Shown: positions 41,773 to 55,590 of the stretch, one piece after another
How positions within the stretch are numbered: the stretch's first letter is position 1
Layout: each line of letters opens with the position of its first letter
Assembly: GCA_017893485.1 (NCBI GenBank)
Contig: CM030362.1
Location: 183,170,175 to 183,234,174 of the forward strand
DNA length: 64,000 nucleotides
Direction: 5' to 3'
From: Hemerocallis citrina
Lineage: Eukaryota; Streptophyta; Magnoliopsida; Asparagales; Asphodelaceae
The notes under the pieces: generated by a model
The model's input: only the letters and a program-made list of their open reading frames with translations
What the model was told of the DNA's origin: nothing
Databases searched by the model: none
Translations under genes and position numbers: made by a program

Positions 41773-44700
41773 ATGATTACGGCCTCTTGGAACATCAGGG
41801 GATTGAATTGTCCCGATAAACAAAGAGCTGTATACCATTTAATCTCTTCCTCTCATTGCGATCTCATATCTATTCAAGAATCTAAGCTCGAAGTTACCTC
41901 CCCGACGATTCTTAGAACTATCGGTGGATCCATCATATCGAATTGGATTTCCTTAGATGCAATAGGATCTAGGGGAGGTATTCTCTTCGGATTTAAAGAA
42001 TCAATTTTCTCTATCGTCTCAATTCAACGCCTCAATTTCTTTCTCATTGTTAGGCTTCTCTGGCTACCTCTTAACTCCAACCTCACGGTTATTTCTGTTT
42101 ACGGCCCTTCATCTTCAGAGGGTCGTCCTCTGTTTTGGACTGAATTCCTTTCGTTACTACCCCATTCTAACGGTTTGTGCATTTTCTGTGGCGACTTCAA
42201 TGTCACGAGATTTGCCAACGAAAGATCTAATAATTCTTCGATTGGCAATCATCGTTTCAATGAATGCATTCAAGCATTACAGCTATCTGATATTCCCTTA
42301 TCTGGTAGATCTTTTACTTGGTCTAACCTCCGCCATCGTCCAACGATGGCGAAGCTCGATCGGTTCTTGGTATCCAATGATTGGATTAACCGTTTTCACA
42401 ATTCTTTTGCTCAGGCATTACCTAATCCCTCTTCTGATCATGTGCCCATAGCACTTCACTCTGATTTTCAATTCCCGCGTCATCATAAGTTCAGATTCGA
42501 AAAAATGTGGCTGCAAGATCAAATTTTTGTGAATCTCGTTAAGGATTGTCTTACAGTGATATCAGGATCTTCTGGTTTAAGCTCCATTCTCCTCAAACTT
42601 CACGCGATTAAATTCGGTTGCAAAATTTGGCGCAACGAAAGACAATTGAACACCAATTTCTTAAAAAAGTTTTACCTCGCCTCCATTGAATCGATAGACA
42701 AAATGGAGGAGCTGGGTCCGATTTCTATGGAGTCTTTCAACGAGCGGAACTCATGCAAAAAAGAATTTGCGGATATTCTTCACCAAGAACATATTAAATG
42801 GGCCCAGAGAGCTAAATTTCTGTGGCTCCAAGAAGGAGATTGCAATACAGCTTTTTTCCACCAGTTTGCCTCCCATAGACAGAGGAGTAATCACATTTCT
42901 TCCATAAATCAGGAGGGGATTGATCTCTATTCTAATGAAGATATTCACCATTCTTTTCTCCTTTTCTACAAAAATCTTTTAGGCATTGCCAAACCGAGAT
43001 CCCTAAGTCTAGACTGGAATCAATTGTATGGTGATGCGACTATCGATCTCTCATCTCTTGAAGCCCCGTTTTCTTTGGATGAAATCAAAGCGGCGGTTTT
43101 CGCTCTTAAAAGCGATGCGGCGCCGGGGCCCGACGGATTCCCCGCTTTCTTTTTCCAAAAATTCTGGAATTATTTAAAGGATGACCTCTATCGAATGTTC
43201 TCAGAGTTGCATCAAGGTTCCTTTTCTTTCGATCGCATCAATTACGCTCACATTGTTCTTATTCCTAAGATAGCAGGAGCGAATTCTGTGGCTAATTTTA
43301 GGCCTATTAGTCTTATCAATTCCACTTTTAAAATAATCATGAAGGTTCTTGCGACCCGTCTTGGAGAAGTTATCTCCCCTCTTATTGACCCGGCTCAATC
43401 GGGTTTTATAAAAGACCGTTTTATTCTTGATAGTGTGGCGTCGGCCCAGGAAATCATCACCTCGTGTCACAATTCTAAAACTGAGGGTATTCTCCTCAAG
43501 CTTGATTTTTAAAAAGCCTACGACAATGTGTCGTGGGATTTCCTATTTGATATCTTAAGCAATAGGGGTTTTGGTCCCAAATGGATTGCTTGGATCAAAT
43601 CTAGCCTCTTCGCGGGTACCTCCTCCATCCTCATTAATGGAGTGGAAGGTAACAAAATTAAAATAAAATGTGGCCTCAGACAAGGCGACCCGCTTTCGTC
43701 CCTTCTTTTTTCTCTGGTAGCAGATGTTTTCAGTAAACTTCTTCGTAATGCCTGGGACGCTCAGGTCATCGAAGGCCTGGGAGAGTCTCGTTCTTTCAAT
43801 GGTGTGCTGAACCTTCAGTATGCTGACGACACCATTATTTTTGCCAGACCTAACCACCACACTCTCAGAAACCTGAAGCTGCTTCTCTACTGTTTTGAAC
43901 TAGCGTCGGGCCTTACCATCAACTTTCAAAAGTCTTCGGTTGTGTGGTTTGGAGGGTCGCCTAATAGACAGGACGAAATCTCCGCGTTCTTTAACTGTCC
44001 AATCGCTTCCTTTCCTATTACGTATCTCGGTATCCCTCTAAGATGGGGCAAACTTCATAGATCGGATTGGTCTCCGATGATTGACAAAGTCGAATCCAGA
44101 CTGTCGGTGTGGTCTGGGAGACAGTTATCTAGAGGCGGTAGACTTATTCTGCTCAATTCAGTTCTATCATCTATTCCATTATACATGATGTCGTTCTATT
44201 TTATCCCGTCTTGGGTTATCAAAAGAATCGATCGGATTAGAAGCAATTTTCTTTGGTCTGGTTCTTCCATTTACAACCCCGGTTCTCACCTCTGTAACTG
44301 GAAGCTCATTTGTTCTTCTAAATTGGCGGGAGGATTAGGGGTCTTAGATCTTAGACACCAAAACCTTGCCTTACTTGGCAAATGGATCTGGAGATTCCTC
44401 AAAAGGGAGGACCTCCCCTGGGTTAGATGCATCAAAGCCAATTACTATGTCTCCTATGAATGGTGGAGTTTTCCGGAGCGACCTCACAGGAAATCCTCCC
44501 CATTCTGGAAAGGTATCTGGAAAGCGGCAGCGGCTTTTAATTGTGGTTTAAGCCATGGGTGTGCAGATGGATCCATGACCAGATTTTGGTCTGACTTATG
44601 GATCGGTAATTCCTCATTAGCGACCGCTTTCCCTGACATCTTCCGACTCGCTGTCAACCCTCTTGCTTTAGTATCAGAGAACTATTCCATCCATGATAAC

Positions 44701-45417
44701 CGGAGGGTGTGGTCGATCCCTTTTGTCTTTAATCTCCCCCCCCAGCTTGCTCAGACGTTTAATGACCTGATTGACGCCCTTAACAAAGCTGAGTGGCTTG
44801 AGAAAGAGGACTTCTTCTGGCGTTGGAACTCCTCTAAGATTTTCTCAGTTCGTTCTTTCTACCTCTTCCTCAACTTTAGAGGAATCAGATCGCCTTTCTA
44901 CGATCTGGTGTGGTCACCGTCATCCTGTGCTCCGCTCAAGGCGAAGATCCTAGTTTGGTTGGCTCTCAACAATAAACTTCTTACGGTTGATTTACTCAAC
45001 AAGAGGAACCTTGCTTGGGGGCAATTATGCCCTCTATGCAATTCTGTCTCTGAGAATGCGAACCACTAGTTTATTTGTTGTGATTACTCCATTTCCCTTT
45101 GGAAGGTAGTCACTCTGGCTTGGGAAGTTGGGTCCACTCCGATCAGCCTGATTGACTGTTGGACTAAGCGCCCTCCCAACCGTTCCCTCCACGTTTCTTG
45201 GATCCTTTCTTTCCAGATTATTATTTGGATAATTTGGAAAGAAAGGAATCACAGGATATTCCGGCAATTATTCTCTCCCCCTCGAGTGCTGGCTATCGAA
45301 TTATTACGTTTATTCAACTTTTGGACTTCTTCGTTAAATTTGAAAGCCAAAGAAAAGTTGAAGGGTGAAAATCTAGAGAAGGCTTACTATTGCCTCATTA
45401 ATCTCAATGCTATTTAA
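41773..45417 (+). pseudogene. L1 ORF2: endonuclease-reverse transcriptase, two premature stops
   Basis: ORF2 nicks target DNA and copies the LINE RNA into it. One frame runs 1214 codons from ATG 41773 to TAA 45415-45417 without a frameshift. The APE endonuclease (about 1-230) shows SWNIRGL, IQESK (34-38), CGDFNVTR (139-146) and SDHVPIALH (221-229). The reverse transcriptase shows APGPDGFPAFF (near 450), FRPISLINSTFKIIMKVLA, GLRQGDPLSSLLF and the catalytic YADD at 683-686. The C-terminus has a zf-RVT domain (LVWLALNNKLLT, LCPLCNSVSENANH). Only two in-frame stops spoil it: 43510-43512, in LDF-stop-KAYD within RT, and 45067-45069, just after NANH. Both fit single-base changes. Confidence 0.95.
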
Positions 45418-46728
45418 ATTTCTACTTTTGGCTGTTTCATTTACTGTACTTTTCTGTGTTTAGACGTTCCCTTGGTTGCGGATTTATGATGTCAGTTAAT
45501 CAGATTGTATTTGTGGCCTCATCTTATCTTTGATCTGCTTGATGATGCAGGGCTGAGAAGTTGTGCTCTTTTCTTTTGGCTTGATATATTGCCCAGGTGG
45601 TTGTTTTGTTTTGATGGGTGGATATGCTATATGTTCTTGAAGCCCGGTTTAATTCTGGTGTCGGCTGTTTCGCTATCCAGGCTCAAGTTACCTTCTTTGC
45701 TATGATGTCTTGAGGCCACGAAGGAGTCTATTTTATATAGCTCTGTTCTATCTACTGTTGACACTTTTTTGTTTAGCAGCTCCTGTTAAGGATGGTATCT
45801 ATGTTTATTAACTGTTTTTACTAGTTCTTGTGTAATTATAACTCTATTTTGCGTGTGGTAAACTATTTCAGTCCGTATCGGACTCAGCTCTAACTGATCC
45901 CACCTTTTCTTCACTTGGTTTCTTCGTTTGTTCCTGCTATATCTACTCTTGATGTATATCAGTTATTACATTCATTTGTGATTCCTCAATGTGGATGTTT
46001 TCTTGCGGTCGGAAGGTTTTTTGCCCTGACCGAGAGGCGCGAGCGGCCTAGTCTATGGGTTGCGCTAATGTTCTTTTGTTCCCCTTTGGTGGCATGGCAT
46101 CAGGTTGGTATTGTAGCCTAGTCTAGATCTTTGTCGAGTTGATCTCTAGCCTGAGAGGGCTCATGCCCGTTTATAGTCCCTTTTCTTTCTTTGGGTGAGT
46201 GGTCTTTTGATGGGCGGCTCTCTGAGCTCGGATTTTCGCTCGATTATCTGGGTTGGGTTGCCTTATTTCTAGAGAGTTTTGTTATGTTGTTTTGGGCTCC
46301 TCTAGTCGCACGTTCTGCGGATTGATATCTATTCCTACTTCTTATTATACTTTGTTCTTAGTATGGTTTGGTAATCTGTCCCTTGGCTGTGATCCGACCT
46401 GACGCTTTTGGGGTCTTTTTCGTGGAGTCCACATCATTGGACTAGCTTCGCTGTGGTTCATGGGCATGTTTGGACAAGGCCCCCAGTGTGCCTCCGCTTT
46501 GAGGGGTTTTTTCCCGGACTGGATTCCTCTCGGCGCTGCTTCAGTCGGGCGGCACTCGGTCGCAATGAGCCTATTCTTAGGTGCTTGATTGTATTTATCG
46601 TTTGTATTTATCGTTTACATCTTGTAAATTTGTATCTATTTTCTATTGTATTGACTGTACATTATCCACATTTATATTATTATTCGTCTGGCTGGAGCCT
46701 TGCGGCTCTATCCGTTTCATCAAAAAAA
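45418..46728 (+). other. L1 3' untranslated region and tail
   Basis: Non-coding, T/G-rich on the plus strand. About 20 bases before the A tail GAGCC-TTGC-GGCTC forms a stem-loop (46695-46708). Confidence 0.75.
46695..46708 (+). other. 3'-terminal stem-loop of L1 RNA
   Basis: GAGCC, loop TTGC, GGCTC. Several plant LINEs and their partner SINEs end in such a hairpin, which the reverse transcriptase is thought to recognise. Confidence 0.6.
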
Positions 46729-46745
46729 GAAAGAAATAACATGAA
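46729..46745. other. 17-bp target-site duplication (right) of L1 LINE
   Basis: Exact copy of 40682-40698. Confidence 0.95.
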
Positions 46746-47072
46746 TAAGTAGGGGAATCAAGTATTCTCTCTGAAGAAAATATATATATTCGCAAAATTT
46801 TCTTTTCTAGGTATAATTTAAGCGCGGTAATGATGGCAGATCCAAATGCTTTTACCTATATGAGCAGAAGAGGTGGAATTTTTTATTTTTATTTTCCTTG
46901 TGAACAAAAATGAAGGAATACTTTTGAATTTACAAACGTAGTATTGCCATACAAAAAATAAAATAAAATAAAATAGAAAAAAATAAAATTAAAAATTAAA
47001 AATGGGCATGTTATACTTACAAGGAAAAAAAATGTATCTGTACCATTAACATTAAGAGAGGAAACAATTCAA
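46746..47072. other. Unassigned AT-rich segment
   Basis: Flanking DNA of the L1 insertion, with AAAATAAAATAAAA-type low complexity at 46960-47010. No gene is seen. Confidence 0.5.
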
Positions 47073-47241
47073 TACAACAACAATAACAAAAACAACAACA
47101 ATAAAGCATTTTTTTCATCTAATTGGGGTCGGCTACATAAATCCCGGTTTTTTTTTCTGCTTAATTTAGCGCAATATCTTCTATAAGACGACAAGCTATA
47201 AGATATTTCTCACAGTTTCCACCCAAGTAAATTTATGCATT
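47073..47241 (-). mobile_element. RTE-type LINE, 3' end
   Basis: On the minus strand this ends GCCGACCCCAATTAGATG then TTGTTGTTGTTTTTGTTATTG, the characteristic plant RTE 3' tail. It is interrupted at 47242 by a solo LTR and resumes at 50749. Confidence 0.8.
47237..47241. other. Target-site duplication GCATT (left) of solo LTR-A 2
   Basis: It matches 50749-50753. Confidence 0.7.
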
Positions 47242-50200
47242 TGTAGCGTCCCAAATTCCTAATACAGGAAACTCGAGACACAAGCCAGAATCTTTCATTC
47301 AAATGAGTCAAAACACAATAAAATCACATTTAAAACTTTATATTGCCACAATTGTTATTACAAGTACAAATTTGTTCATCATAGAATTACATCATGAATT
47401 CACATAAATTACATCAAATAAATTGATGGTACAGAATTTATAATCTCATATTGTATGACAATCAAACATCTCTGCAACACATTGGACAACAACTTACACT
47501 AATTGCTCCCCGCAGCTCGAGTCCCCTATTTCACGATCAGCAATCCTGCAACTAATAACCTGTGAGCACATCAGTTGAATGCAACTGACGCAATACTGAT
47601 ACAATCAGCGACTCTCTAAACTCAACAATCAATATTTGATGCAAAAAAAAAGTGTAGTCAAATCATAAGTGTTAGTATATGTCATGCCTTAGAGTCTAAT
47701 GCATAATTTCAAATGCACGCAATGCATATACTCTAATGCAATTCATTTAGAAACATATGCATCTCATACTATATACTTCCCCAAATACAACTTCAATGAA
47801 AAAGTAGGCATCCCATACTACATACTTCCCAAAGAGTTCGTAGTCTCCAAATCACAAGGTTCGATCCCTTGCTAGACATCCTACTCTTGTTCGCTTTCTT
47901 ATTCCTGACATGCATCTAGTGACTAGTGAGGTTGCAGTTATTCGGTCCAAATCCTGCCTCTGCAATTAGTAGTGGTGTTCCTGTTTTCCATTATGCCCGG
48001 TCCCCGCAGTCCCACTACTCCGGACCTCACCCAAAAGTTGCTATGAACATAAATGTGGCCCGCGGTACTCCACTCACCGAGACCCCTAGAGTCTTACTCA
48101 CAATTTTGAGTCTTACTTTAGCTCCCTGTTCGTATTAAACAACATAGAACTTGATGGATTCTTAGGAACTCATCACTGGACCCCAGGAATAAACAGATGA
48201 GACTACGTCGCCCATGCCCCCTAATAGGCGAGAGGACGGAGCACGTGTCCCTGACAGGCGAGTACAACCACCCAACTAATGTCTGCCCTAACAATCAATG
48301 ACATGCTCTGGTGTTAGGATACTATTACTAGTTCATCAGTCCTATACTAGTCCATTTTAAGAAACTACTAATCTTAATTATGCAGTGATTATTGATTACC
48401 AGCCGATTACTTGTTAGTTAATAAACCTAGTTCTTTATCGAATTTTACAAAGTCCAAGGGGAAACCAACACGGCCCCCAGACCAAGCTCAAGAGTTGGCC
48501 CAACTTGGCCCAAACTTGACCCAGCAACATTGGCGATTCGACCTCCGTCAATCATCAATCACCCTCTTGCTTGAATTTCGACTTCGTCTCCGTTCCGCGA
48601 TCAATCCCTCCATGGGTAGCGATCCGCTGGCGCACGAAGATTGTCTTCAGCCATAACATCTCGAGGTAATAAGGTTTCTAATTATCAAGGGTCAAATGGG
48701 TAAATAGTCCTAGGATGATAACAATTATCCTAGGCAAACTACAAGATAATTTACATAGCCATTCACATCTCAAACAGTAGACATTCACAAGTCCAATTCA
48801 AAACATGTTCAAGTCATGATTTATAATCTAACTAACAACTATCTAAATCCATTTATAGCCTTAATATAACTTTCTCAGTTGGAAACTTTCTCAAAATATT
48901 TTATTTAGATGATGAAAAAGACTTCACACTGATATGTACACAAATTCTCAGGATATGCAGAAACTATCAACCAGTGTATGCTTAAAACTCAGTTAAAAAT
49001 AGCCATGATCTCAAAATCTCATAAAATTTGGTATGCATAATCCAGATGCATATGGACAGTAAATATCCAAAAATTAGCTCAAAACTCCAAGAATACAGAA
49101 AGTAATGACAATTTGAATAGGATACAAATTACCAAACAACAACCACTCTGTTTCTTAACAACAACAGTAGGTTGTATATTAAAGAGAGAACAATTCTTAT
49201 TCAAAAATTATGAAACTTGGTAGGAATGTCCTACACTGGCTTAAGATACTACTATAAAAATTTCAAGTTCATATTCTCTTTAATAATAGGATTATGCTTT
49301 TCAGGGTAAAAAACATTCATGATGAAGACAGAGATGAAATAAATTTATCTCAGTATAAAAACATGGATTTTGTTAAATATCAAATCATTTCCAAAAATTA
49401 ATTGCTGTAGACACATATAAGAACCATGAATAAAATTTTCAGATTATGAATCCTTATATTTGGGAATGAATGGATTTCCAAACTGAACACAAATCGAAAG
49501 ACAGTTCAATGTTTTCATTACCTAGTATAGATGTAGCATTTTCTAAAAATATCAAACATCATCCAAAAATTATGAAAATTTGGAAAATTGATATGTACAT
49601 GTAAGAGAACCTACAGTAAAATTTCAATTCTAAATTCATGATAGATAAGGAGATATGATTTTTGTAAGTCAGACATGCTAGATTCAAATAGAGCAGAAAA
49701 TTAATCGCACACTAGTAGTATGTTAAAATTTATTAAAATATCAAATCATATTAAAAAATTATGAAATTTGGTGGTGTTCATAGGGACACAATCAAGATGC
49801 TACTGTTAAGTTTAAATCCCATCATGGCACAAAGTTATGATTTTTCTAATCAAATCATGCTAATTCTTCTCAAGATCATATATTTCCCTATCAATTAGCA
49901 TTCTTAGCTCAACAACATATGTTTGAACATACAAAAGTTTATGCATGCCATTTACCTAGCCTCAAGTCAGCAATTTTTCATCATACACACACAAAAAAAA
50001 TTCCACAAGCATAAAGTTTAGAAAGACATCCACTTTGAAATTTTGTTGATGATTTCTTCTTCTCTTTCTCCTTGTTTGGCTCCTCCTCCTCCTAGATCCT
50101 TGCTCCTTTCTTGTATGCTTGCTCTCCAACTTCCAAGCCAAGCTTGAAAAGAAATTGAAGTTGTAGGAAATGCTAGGAAATAAGGAAAATGAAGTTTTTG

Positions 50201-50748
50201 AAAGAAGAAGGTTTTAGGGTTAGAAAAATGAAGGAAAAAATAGTTTGATCACATTAGGGTTTGGGTGGGGGTGTGTGTGTGTGTGGGGGGGGGGGGGTGG
50301 GGATGGTGGCTGGCCAAGGTAGGTGAGAGGTGGGGAGGTGACCACACCCGATGAAACAAGCCCACTTGATGGTTTAGGGTTTAATTAGTGGTTTGAATTA
50401 GTATGAATAATTATACATATATACATACAAACATACACATATAACAAAAATTGTATAAATAATACTTAAATAAAAAAAATTGTATTTATATAATAAAACA
50501 ATTTACTATTATAGAAACACTATTCGTCCCGTCTCGATTATAGTTGAGACATACGTACAATTTAATTAATAAACTATTCTAACTCCGGTTCAACAATTGT
50601 ACCATTGTCGAGTTCAAAACATATTGAATAATATGTCTCAAGATTTACTCAATTAAAATTGAGAAGAATCCATTAATACGTGCAACTCTGAATTGTGTAT
50701 GGACTAATGTACAAAATAGTTATATAATGTATTTTGCAGAATTTTCTA
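47242..50748 (-). mobile_element. Solo LTR-A copy 2 (about 3.5 kb) inside the RTE LINE
   Basis: It starts TGTAGCGTCCC and ends TTTTCTA, where a decayed CA-type end is expected, flanked by GCATT on both sides; the RTE LINE continues across it. Homologous to 14902-17576 in the opposite orientation. No coding domain is present; short frames (for example 48411-48656) show no motif. A poly-G and GT tract lies at about 50270-50297. Confidence 0.7.
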
Positions 50749-52560
50749 GCATTTCCCTATCCATAACTCTACACTCAATACTTATCAAATCACTTTTTCT
50801 AACGGAGGTACTACTAGGTCTACATGTGACAAGTTCAAACTTCCAGAGATAGAAGCTACATTTACCACGCCTAGTGCATGCTCATTTCTAATTCTATTCT
50901 TACTAATTTTATCACACATCCATCTTAGCATCCTCATCTCTGCTACACTCATTTTTTAGACTTATTGTTTCTTTGTGCCCAATACTCTGCTCCATACATC
51001 ATTGTGGGTTTAATAGCTGTCCAATTAATTTTTTCCTTCAACTTCAAAGGTATACGTTTGTCACACAAAACACCACTAGCGCTTCTCCTCTTAAGCCACC
51101 TACTTAAATCCTATGTATAACATCTTCACAAATCTCCCCATCTCTTTATATAATCGAGCCTAAATATCGGAAACGACATCTTTTAGATATATCTTGACCA
51201 TCAAGCTTTACTCCTTCCTCATTTGTATTCCGAATATCACTAAAATTACACTCTATATACTCAAATTTAGTTCTTCTTATTCTATGGCCCTTAGCTTCCA
51301 TTGCTTCTTTCAAAAATTCTAATTTAGCATTGATTTCTGTGCTAGTCTCGTCCACTAAGATGACGTTATCGGCAAAAAGCATATGCCGAGGCACATCATC
51401 TTGTATTTCTCATGTCAATTCATCTATAACCAATGCAAAGAGGTAGGGACTTAAAACCAAACTTTGGTGTCAACCTACTGTAATAGGGAATTCACTGCTC
51501 TCTCCTGTGATTGTTCTAACTGTGGTCATTGCCCCTTCACACATATCCTTAATCACCTCAATATATCAAGTAGTTACTCTTTTGTTATTTAATACCCACC
51601 ATACTATGTCTCTAGGGACTTTATCATATAGTTTTTCTAGATCTATAAATACCATATGTAGATCTTTATTATTATTCCTATATTTTTCCGTAAGTCTACC
51701 CAGTACATAAATTGCTTCCATTGTTGACCTCATAGACATAAATCCAAACTGATTCTCAAAAAACCAATGTTTCTAGTCTCAGTTTATGTTTGATCACTCT
51801 TTTCTAAAGTTTCATCGTATGACTCATTAATCTAATTTACTGGTAGTTGGAACAACTTTGTATATCTCCTTTATTTTATATATAGGTACTAAAATACTCC
51901 TCCATTTATCGGGCATCTTTTTGGTTCTCAAAATCTCATTACAATTTTGTTAACCAACTCACTCCTACATCCCCAAGATACTTTCAAACTTCAATGAGTA
52001 TATCATCTAGTCCTAAAGATCTTCCTATTTTCATCATTTCTATAGCATTTTGAATATCTGAGATCCTAATTCTATGCAAAAAACATATTCTCTCGACTCT
52101 CCCTCGATTCTTCTATATTTCAGTTACCCACAATCTTTTCAAAGTAAATTCACCATTTTTCCTTAATTTCCTCATCTTTCGGTAAGAATCATGAATCGCT
52201 CTTAATATACCTAATTGTATCCAAATTTTTAGTTTTCCTATTCCTTTGTTTAGCAAGCTTATAGATGTTATTTTTCTTGTTCTTTTATTCCTAATTTTGT
52301 ATATAAATCACCATATTCTTTTTCTTTTACATCTCTTACTGCTTTCTTAACTTTTTTTCTAATGGTCTTATATCTTTCTAAATCCTCCTCATTTCTACTC
52401 TTTTTTGCCATATTTCAAATGTTGATCTTTTTTTCTCACAATATTTTGGACTTTTTCTCTTCACCACCATGTTTCTTTAGTTTGTTGTTTTCAACATTTA
52501 AAAATGACATGCCATATTTTAAACACTCCACATAGAGAAAATCTACTTCTCCTTGAAAAA
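50749..52560 (-). pseudogene. RTE-type LINE reverse transcriptase remnant
   Basis: The minus strand encodes a decayed RTE-clade RT. The clearest part is 51146-51394: MLFADNVILVDETSTEINAK, FLKEAMEAKGHRI and RFRYLGSII, where FADN replaces the catalytic FADD. Upstream (51400-52500) scattered fragments of the RT palm occur in several frames with stops. It is old and inactive. Continuity with 47073-47241 is shown by the GCATT duplication around the solo LTR. The 5' limit near 52560 is approximate. Confidence 0.8.
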
Positions 52561-52692
52561 AAAGATTGAACTAACCAGAAATGAGTTCTTTGGAGGATGA
52601 ATAAAGCTTAGACCCTCACCCGTTGATCAGATCTAATGAGAGACTGATATTTGTGGTTGGTTTGAATTTAGCGTCTGACATACCGCCAGAAA
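52561..52692. other. Short segment left of solo LTR-B 2
   Basis: Non-coding. Its last five bases (AGAAA, 52688-52692) are the LTR-B 2 target duplication, so it was continuous with 56470 onward. Confidence 0.5.
52688..52692. other. Target-site duplication AGAAA (left) of solo LTR-B 2
   Basis: It matches 56465-56469. Confidence 0.85.
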
Positions 52693-52949
52693 TGTAATTC
52701 CCGTTCCCACAAGTAAATATTTTTCTGAATATTTTCTGTACTTTGATTATTTATAAATTCATTATTGTTTTAAATCCGATTTGGACCTTCTATTAAAATC
52801 TTTTCGAACCGAAAATTATATTTACTTCGAATAGTAGTATATTCTAATTTTATTTTTCTATTTCTAATTGATCGACTACTTATATTATATATTATGCTGT
52901 TTGGATTATTTTAATAAATCCGTTAAACTCGAATTCCATTTTGATGTAC

Positions 52950-53215
52950 ATATATTATTATTATTAATGTTGCTACTAATATTATTGTTGTTGTTATTAT
53001 TATTATTATTATTGCTACTAATATTATTATTATTAATGTTGTTAATTTCTTTTTATTAACATTAGTATTATTAGTATTATTATTGTTATTATTATTATTA
53101 TCACGATTATTTTTTATTATTGTCATTATTGTTATTTTTAGTACATTTGTTATTAGTATTGTTATTATTGATGTTGTTACCTTCATTATTATTATTCTTA
53201 TTATTTCGTAAAGCC
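52950..53215. repeat. (ATT)n-rich imperfect microsatellite
   Basis: About 265 bp dominated by ATT, GTT and CTAATATT units. It explains long Leu- or Asn-rich frames on both strands. Confidence 0.9.
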
Positions 53216-55379
53216 GAACATACTCTACTTTATTTATACGTATTTCATTACTTGATTTATTGTATATGTATACATATATTTTATAAACCCATAAACCCTC
53301 GACCCATTCTCCTATTGGATCTAAACCCAAACCATATAGCCTATCTCTTATTGGATACAAATTATTAACCCAATACCCATTAACCCTATTCATATATAAC
53401 CTTATCACTCTAACCCTAACCAAAACCCTACCCCCTATTGTTTATACAACCGCCAACCCTCTCCTGTTCTTCATCCCCTACCTCTAGCAAGCGCTCCCTC
53501 TGCAACCCACCGAAGTACTCCCGCTCAGCCTCCTTCTCCACTTTGCCCCGCCGCCTTGCGACGCCCCCTCATTGACTGCAGACCCCCCCCGCGTGCAAGC
53601 CATCGCCAATGCCTCGTCGCACCCCCCCTGTCGCTACTGCCACCCTGCACCCCGATGACAATAGCCCCCGCTCGCTGCCGCATCCCGACACTTCCACTGC
53701 CTTCCATTGTCGCCTGTGCCTCCCCGTCCTGCCATTGAGCTACCCTCGACGCTGCAGCCCATCGCCAGCCGCCATTGCCGATGTTGTTACTGTCTTCGAC
53801 TGCTCCTCCGGCAGTCAGTTGACAGCCACTACCACCCGTCGTCTACTCGCACACTGCCACTGACCCTGCCGCTGTCTGAGTCGAAGCCATTAGTGTTGCC
53901 GCTTGATCAAGAGATTCTTGATCACTTTGACTCCTGGCCGCTCGATCTCCTCCCGATCGTGATCATCATCTTCATCACTTCAGAGCAATTCCAGGTCGTT
54001 CGATCTGATCAAGATTTAGGATCTGATCTGATAGATCAGATTTGGACCATTCGATCATCATCATCATCATCATCATCAGCTCCAGATCAGATCTGAGCCG
54101 TCGATCTTTCTCGATCTTGATCGCCATCAAGATCCATGCCGATCCAATCCATTCGATCTCGATCATCGATCAACGTCCTCATCCAATCATGACAAGTATC
54201 TTCTTGTACAATTCGTTGTTCTAGTACAAGTTTTTATTTGACAATACCGCAAGTAGATTGTAGTTGTGACTACCTTTTGGCTTATCATTTGATGATCTCA
54301 TTTTACTTGTTGCCATCCTTAACAACTCCATGATCATAAGAATCACAATCTTTCGTTGATATATTCATTTCATAACTAGTTAGATCTATTTATCATCTAA
54401 TTATTTGAACATATGAAATTAAGAATCACCTTGACTTGTAGATGTATATTGTATGATGTATGTGTTGATTTTACCTTCTTTTGAGTTGAGAAATAAATGT
54501 GTCTTGCTAATTTGATACCTATTACATCATGATTTGTATCACACACTAATTTAGACTTATAATAGTTATTAATCATGCCACTTTTTATATAAAAGAAATC
54601 CCTTATATTGCTGTTCCTGTCTTTGCTTGCTGTTTCGACCCTGATAGTATCAGAATCTGGACTTGAGTTCTAAACATAAAATGTAGCCCCAGATGTGTTG
54701 TTTACTACCCTTTTGACGTAATTGAATTCCGAGTTATAGTTTGTGAATTATCACTGTTTTAGTGCTGCTGTGTCTGAAATTTCAGAATAATGAATTTGCT
54801 GCATCACATTGATTTACAATTAAATTAGCTATGCTGTCTGTAAGATAATGACTTGAAACATTGCATGCTGATATTAGACATATTAGAGGACCTTCCCAAA
54901 TTTTTCTGGAATTAATTAATGAAGTTTCAGACCTGTTTCATATTTATAAACATAATTTTACAAATTCTGGCTGAACACGAATTCTGTGTAATTTGCTGTT
55001 TTGACACCTGTTGCTACAACTTTTATGTATTTTGTTTATATGAGCTGGATTCAGCAGAGATTCTAGTTTCTAGATTTTCTGAAGGATCCAGATTTTTATT
55101 CTTGTAGCAACGGGAATCTCAGTTTTGGTGCAGCAACGTCATGCTGTCCAGAATTGGAATTCTCATCGTTCTTGATAATTTTAATTTATTTTGATCCTCG
55201 AATATGCCTTCTAACTATCTTAAACTTGTTACCTATTCTTGATCATATTTACTTGTCATGATTCACACACTTTCATGCTTGTAGTGATAATAATAATAAA
55301 TAACAAGCCGGGGTAAGGGAAAGACCATAGTAGCGGACAATATAGGTAAGTGTACTCAGAAGGGGGCTCGTGTTTCCCA

Positions 55380-55590
55380 CTTGATAATTGTATCATGAAC
55401 TAGTTATATGATTATTCGATTCATGAACTCACTACTATTGATTCATGAACTAGTATATTATTATTCGATTCATGGACTTGTTATTACTTGATTCATAAAC
55501 TAGTATATTATTATTTGATTCATGAACTTTTCATATTATTACTTGACTCATGAACTAGTTATATGATTACTCGATTCATGAACATGCTTT
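55380..55590. repeat. ATTCATGAACTAGT short tandem repeats
   Basis: About six copies of TGATTCATGAACTAGTATATTATTA-type units of 30-40 bp within LTR-B 2 (unit given in two halves: TGATTCATGAACTAG and TATATTATTA). Confidence 0.85.

Larger units (their letters stand above)
40699..46728 (+). mobile_element. L1-type LINE, 6.0 kb, with perfect 17-bp duplication
   Basis: Bounded by exact copies of a 17-bp target sequence and ending in a short A tail (TCAAAAAAA). It contains an ORF1-like frame, a full ORF2 (endonuclease, reverse transcriptase, C-terminal zinc domain) and a 1.3-kb 3' untranslated region. The ORF1 N-terminus with the usual DUF4283 and zinc knuckle is not seen, so the 5' end is probably truncated, as is common for LINEs. 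The perfect duplication and few defects suggest a fairly recent insertion. Confidence 0.95.

Noticed and set aside
52868..53423. Leu-rich plus-strand and Asn-rich minus-strand frames
   Set aside because: Products of the ATT-rich microsatellite in LTR-B 2.
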